NCBI RefSeq assembly: GCF_041058985.1
Contig: NZ_JBEHZE010000002.1
Span: 124,001 to 188,000 of the forward strand
Direction of reading: 5' to 3'
DNA length: 64,000 nt
From: Hyphococcus lacteus
GTDB taxonomy: Bacteria > Pseudomonadota > Alphaproteobacteria > Caulobacterales > Parvularculaceae
Part shown: in pieces, positions 60,649-64,000 of the stretch
Layout of the letters: the number at the start of each line of letters is the position of its first letter
Position numbering within the stretch: position 1 is the first letter of the stretch
Translations under genes and position numbers: made by a program
Notes under the pieces: model-generated
Told to the model about the DNA's origin: nothing
The model's input: only the letters and a program-made list of their open reading frames with translations
Databases searched by the model: none

Positions 60649-62733
60649 ATGGATCGCGCGTTAAACCTCAGTATCCCCGGCCAAACAACAGTACTGCTTG
60701 CTTTTGGGCTAATGGGAATTATCGTCATGATGGTACTCCCCGTACCTTCTATCATGCTCGATATTGGCCTTACGCTTTCCTTTGCACTCGCAATTTTAAT
60801 CTTTACAATGACGCTTTTTATTGAGCGTCCGCTTGATTTTTCTGCATTCCCCACTGTTTTGCTAGGATCCTTGATGTTGCGTTTGTCCCTAAACGTATCA
60901 TCAACCAAACTTATAATTGGCGAAGGTCACACGGGTCCTGATGCTGCCGGTTCGGTCATTCATGGCTTTGCGATGTTTGTCATGGGCGGGAACATTTTTT
61001 TAGGGCTTGTAGTGTTTGGCGTTCTTTTGATCGTCAACTTTATGGTCATCACCAAAGGTGCAGGCCGTATGGCAGAAGTCGGTGCCCGTTTCGCATTGGA
61101 CGGGATGCCCGGCAAGCAGCTTGCGATCGATTCTGACGTTGCGGCAGGTGCAATTTCACACGAAGAGGCCAAAAACCGTCGTCGTCTCGAACAAGACGAA
61201 ACCACATTCTTTGGTTCGCTCGACGGCGCATCAAAATTTGTCAAAGGTGACGCGATTGCCGGTCTATTAATCACAATGCTTAATCTTGTGGTCGGTCTTG
61301 GAATGGGCATCGGCGTCCACAGCATGTCCGTTGGTGATGCCGTTGCATCTTATTCTATCTTAACCGTTGGCGACGGTCTTGTGAGCCAAATTCCGGCGGT
61401 TATTATCTCAATTGCTTCTGCGCTTCTCCTTTCAAAAGGCGGCATTGCGGGCTCTGCGGACAAAGCAATGTTTGATCAGCTCGGTGCAAACCCGATGGCG
61501 CTTGGTACTGTTGCAGTCATCATGACATTTTTCGCTTTGATGCCGGGCCTACCGTTCCTCCCATTCTCATTAGGCGCAATGGTTTTCGCCGCTGCCGCCT
61601 ATTTCATGTATCAAAAACAGGAAGAAGAAGCGAAGGCTGCTAAACAAGTGCCCGCATCTAAACCCGTCGATACAAAAAAACCTCTAGGCGACATTCTAGA
61701 CGTTGACGAAATTCACGTTGAATTCTCAGGCGATCTCACTCCGCTCGCTCTCGATAGTGTAAACGGCCTTGAGCCCCGCATCGTGAAAATACGCCATTAC
61801 ATCGCTGCAGAGTTCGGATTCATTATTCCGCCTATTCGGCTTACGGACAATCTCGACCTTTCCTCAAATGAATACGTCATCAAGGTTCAGGGCGTTTCGG
61901 CAGCCAAAGGCATACTCTATCAAGACCGCGTATTGGTAATCGTTGATGATCTCGACCAATTACCAATCCCCGGCCAGGATTGCGAAGAACCGGTCTATGG
62001 TGCCCCCGCTCGTTGGGTTGACCGTAAAGCGCGCGACGACGCGATGGCATTGGGCCACGCAGTCGTGGAGCCTGCTGAAGTCGTCTCTACGCATCTTCTT
62101 GAAACGATCAAACAGAATTTTGGCCGCCTGATTACGCGCCGATCAGTACAACGAATTTTTGATGAGTTTGTCAAAAACTCAGATAGTGACCGAGCTGCAT
62201 CTAATCGCCGTCTGCTGGATGATTTCGTACCGGACAAAGCTCCGATTGAATTTGTGCAATCGGTCTTTCGGTTGCTACTTGATGAGCGCGTTCCTATTCG
62301 AAACCTGCCTGTCATGCTTGAAACCATTGCCGAAGGCCGAACGATGTTTAACTCCGCCGAAGAGGTTAGCGAGTTTGTTCGCCAACGTGTTTCGCGACAG
62401 TTCGTCAATGCGCTTCAAAACGAAGATGGTTCACTTCCACTCATTCAAGTCGGCCTTGATTGGGAAAACACATTTTCCCAGCACGAAACCCAAGGCCAAG
62501 GTGCACAGACCGATGTTGCGCTGCCCCCCGACGAATTCAATCGCCTTGCTCAATCGGTTGTTGAACAGATCAACAATGCTTCTGCGCGAAATCTATATCC
62601 CGCTGTCGTGACTTCGGCAAAGCGTCGCCGGTTTATTCGCGCTGTTCTGCACGCAAAGAAAATCCGCAATCCTGTCCTTTCATACGAAGAGATCGACTCC
62701 GGCCTTAAACCGCTCCTCATCGGGACGGCCTAG
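60649..62733 (+). CDS. flhA: Flagellar export protein FlhA
   Basis: 694 residues, full length. The N-terminal half has about eight membrane segments with the family motif MAEVGARFALDGMPGKQLAIDSDVAAG (the FHIPEP-type cytoplasmic loop region), and the C-terminal cytoplasmic domain begins after KAAKQVPASKPVDTKKP and includes ETIKQNFGRLITRRSVQRI. It is the docking platform for export substrates. fliR follows 3 nt after its stop. Confidence 0.98.
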   Translation: MDRALNLSIPGQTTVLLAFGLMGIIVMMVLPVPSIMLDIGLTLSFALAILIFTMTLFIERPLDFSAFPTVLLGSLMLRLSLNVSSTKLIIGEGHTGPDAAGSVIHGFAMFVMGGNIFLGLVVFGVLLIVNFMVITKGAGRMAEVGARFALDGMPGKQLAIDSDVAAGAISHEEAKNRRRLEQDETTFFGSLDGASKFVKGDAIAGLLITMLNLVVGLGMGIGVHSMSVGDAVASYSILTVGDGLVSQIPAVIISIASALLLSKGGIAGSADKAMFDQLGANPMALGTVAVIMTFFALMPGLPFLPFSLGAMVFAAAAYFMYQKQEEEAKAAKQVPASKPVDTKKPLGDILDVDEIHVEFSGDLTPLALDSVNGLEPRIVKIRHYIAAEFGFIIPPIRLTDNLDLSSNEYVIKVQGVSAAKGILYQDRVLVIVDDLDQLPIPGQDCEEPVYGAPARWVDRKARDDAMALGHAVVEPAEVVSTHLLETIKQNFGRLITRRSVQRIFDEFVKNSDSDRAASNRRLLDDFVPDKAPIEFVQSVFRLLLDERVPIRNLPVMLETIAEGRTMFNSAEEVSEFVRQRVSRQFVNALQNEDGSLPLIQVGLDWENTFSQHETQGQGAQTDVALPPDEFNRLAQSVVEQINNASARNLYPAVVTSAKRRRFIRAVLHAKKIRNPVLSYEEIDSGLKPLLIGTA

Positions 62734-62736
62734 ACA

Positions 62737-63525
62737 ATGGATTTTCTGGCTGCACTCACACCCTTTATCGAGGCGGGTGCGCCTGTGATTTTTCTCATAG
62801 GTGGCATCTTCACGCGTGTCTCAGCGGTGGCCTTTTTGATGCCGGGCCTTGGTGAAAAAGCAGTACCTGTGCAAGTTCGTCTAGCGGCTGCGATTGCGAT
62901 CACGATGGTCATCTCACCGATCATTCTTACCCCCGACATGCGCCCACCAGAAACCACCGCAGCAGTTGTCGCGCTCTATAGCGCAGAGGCAATGTCTGGG
63001 CTTCTCATTGGGTTCGGCTTGCGTTTAATGATTTTCATTTTGCAAATTGCTGGCGCAATTACTGCACAGCACCTTTCGCTTTCCCAACTGTTTGGCCCGA
63101 CTGTAGGCTTCGATTCAGAGTCTCCATTTGCCGCCATCCTCGTCATGGCCGGTGTCGCGCTTGCAGCCAGTACAGGGGTGCATCTCTATCTAGTGAGCGC
63201 CCTCGTGGATATATACCAAACACTGCCCTTTGGGCTCTTTCCCGGTGCTGAAGAAGCTGGAGAATGGTCATCTCGACGGGTTGGCGAAGCACTAATGAAG
63301 TCACTCGCGCTTTCGTCACCTTTTGTCATTCTTGGCTTTCTCTATTCTCTCGCCCTCGCAGCCGCCAGCCGCGCGATGCCGCAATTAATGGCCGCGTTTG
63401 TTGGTGCACCCGCGATTACATTGGCAGGTCTCGCGCTATTTGCTGCGACCGCGCCGATCCTGCTCTTTGATTGGCTCGAAGGGTTCCAACGCGTTTTATT
63501 TGATGTATTCGCAGGTGCCATGTGA
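62737..63525 (+). CDS. fliR: Flagellar export gate protein FliR
   Basis: 262 residues with about six membrane segments. The FliR pattern is ARVSAVAFLMPGLGEKAVPVQVRLAAAIAI-like (first segments), with QIAGAITAQHLSLSQLFGP in the middle. It completes the FliPQR gate. It overlaps flhB by 4 nt. Confidence 0.95.
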   Translation: MDFLAALTPFIEAGAPVIFLIGGIFTRVSAVAFLMPGLGEKAVPVQVRLAAAIAITMVISPIILTPDMRPPETTAAVVALYSAEAMSGLLIGFGLRLMIFILQIAGAITAQHLSLSQLFGPTVGFDSESPFAAILVMAGVALAASTGVHLYLVSALVDIYQTLPFGLFPGAEEAGEWSSRRVGEALMKSLALSSPFVILGFLYSLALAAASRAMPQLMAAFVGAPAITLAGLALFAATAPILLFDWLEGFQRVLFDVFAGAM

Positions 63526-64000
63526 GTGATAAACCATCAGATGACGGTGCCGAGAAGTCGCATGAACCCACCCCGTCGCGAATTGAGAAAGCGCGGCGGG
63601 ATGGTGATGTCCCTCAGTCCAAAGAAGCAAATGCGGCCGCGTCCTATATCGGCTTTTATCTTGCGCTCGTTGCCGCGAGTGGCGGCGCTGTAGCCGCACT
63701 TACTTTCGCGCTCGCTCGCTTGTTAGAAAAGCCTGATGAGTTTGCAAAGCAAGCATTTGGTCCGGACGGCACAATCTTTATTGCAGACATCTCGAAAATT
63801 TCCTTGCAGGCAATAGCACCTTTCTTGGTACTTCCTGCCATGGGCGTTCTTGCAGCACTTTTTGCACAACGCGCATTCGTATTCGCGCCGTCAAAAATTA
63901 AGCCGAAAATTTCCCGGCTTTCGGTTATCGCGAACGCGAAAAAGAAATTTGGCCCCGATGGCATTAGCGAGTTTGCAAAAAGTGCCACCAAGCTGATCGT
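63522..64000 (+). CDS. flhB: Flagellar export switch protein FlhB, 5' part only
   Basis: Translation starts with a GTG that overlaps the fliR stop (GTGA) and runs to the window edge, giving 159 residues. The N-terminus is typical of FlhB: EKSHEPTPSRIEKARRDGDVP, followed by QSKEANAAASY and two membrane segments, then the cytoplasmic FAPSKIKPKISRL stretch that precedes the later helices. The autocleavage site NPTH lies beyond the window. FlhB switches export from hook to filament substrates. Confidence 0.95.
   Translation, partial: MSDKPSDDGAEKSHEPTPSRIEKARRDGDVPQSKEANAAASYIGFYLALVAASGGAVAALTFALARLLEKPDEFAKQAFGPDGTIFIADISKISLQAIAPFLVLPAMGVLAALFAQRAFVFAPSKIKPKISRLSVIANAKKKFGPDGISEFAKSATKLI

Noticed and set aside
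1..64000. CRISPR arrays, rRNA genes, insertion sequences or phage genes.
   Set aside because: No regularly spaced repeats, rRNA-like stretches or complete transposase or phage proteins were seen.

Overview
The window reads as chromosomal DNA of a flagellated alphaproteobacterium. The indicators are popZ beside valS, a FlaF/FlbT pair downstream of flagellin, a DUF1217 flagellar protein, sequences resembling CtrA boxes (TTAA-N7-TTAA), a cvpA-purF operon and an alphaproteobacterial RND cluster. The moderate GC content, a large TonB receptor, a prolyl oligopeptidase, EgtB and a carotenoid oxygenase suggest a marine, Hyphomonadaceae/Maricaulales-like lineage. The genus cannot be fixed by reading alone.

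Region 1 (1-5.8 kb) is accessory. It holds the 5' end of a class I/II aminotransferase and a TonB-dependent receptor divergent from a TetR regulator, with two tandem inverted-repeat operators between them. An N-terminally truncated, frameshifted Rhs tail follows, with a small membrane ORF behind it, all abutting the 3' end of tRNA-Thr(TGT). Region 2 (5.9-14.4 kb) is metabolic and regulatory: a lipoprotein cytochrome c, a class II aldolase-like protein, EgtB, NAD kinase, a degenerate EAL protein with a long disordered tail, a carotenoid oxygenase and a degenerate hybrid histidine kinase. Region 3 (14.6-26.5 kb) is core: radA-cvpA-purF on the plus strand, then valS, a prolyl oligopeptidase, popZ, a TolC-family protein and a Pcm-like methyltransferase on the minus strand, then tRNA-Cys(GCA). 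Region 4 (26.7-32.9 kb) is a three-gene RND efflux operon (outer-membrane lipoprotein, adaptor, pump) lying between tRNA-Cys and tRNA-Asn(GTT). Region 5 (32.9-39.0 kb) has an unrecognised 524-aa protein, parC, and a translationally coupled membrane protein plus alpha/beta hydrolase.

Region 6 (39.0-64.0 kb) is a large flagellar locus. The minus-strand operon fliF-fliH-fliN-fliP-fliG faces a plus-strand run of fliL, a DUF6468-like gene, motE, motA, a large periplasmic unknown, flgF, flgG, flgA, flgH and a second fliL. Then come flgD and fliK (minus), flgJ-like, a FlgN-like gene, flagellin, flaF, flbT and DUF1217 (plus), fliI (minus), and flgB, flgC, fliE, fliQ, flhA, fliR and flhB (plus, flhB cut by the window end). 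Together these supply the MS ring, part of the C ring, the export gate and ATPase, rod, L ring, hook cap, filament and one stator subunit. fliM, motB, flgE, flgI, flgK and flgL are not in the window.

No CRISPR array, rRNA operon, complete insertion sequence or intact prophage was seen. The observations most worth checking are the TetR/TonB double operator, the Rhs remnant, the degenerate EAL and kinase proteins, the FliL paralogue pair with similar lysine-rich linkers, the large unknown between motA and flgF, and a non-coding stretch (32.6-32.9 kb) carrying a perfect CtrA-type box. I did not find a clearly new multi-gene system.
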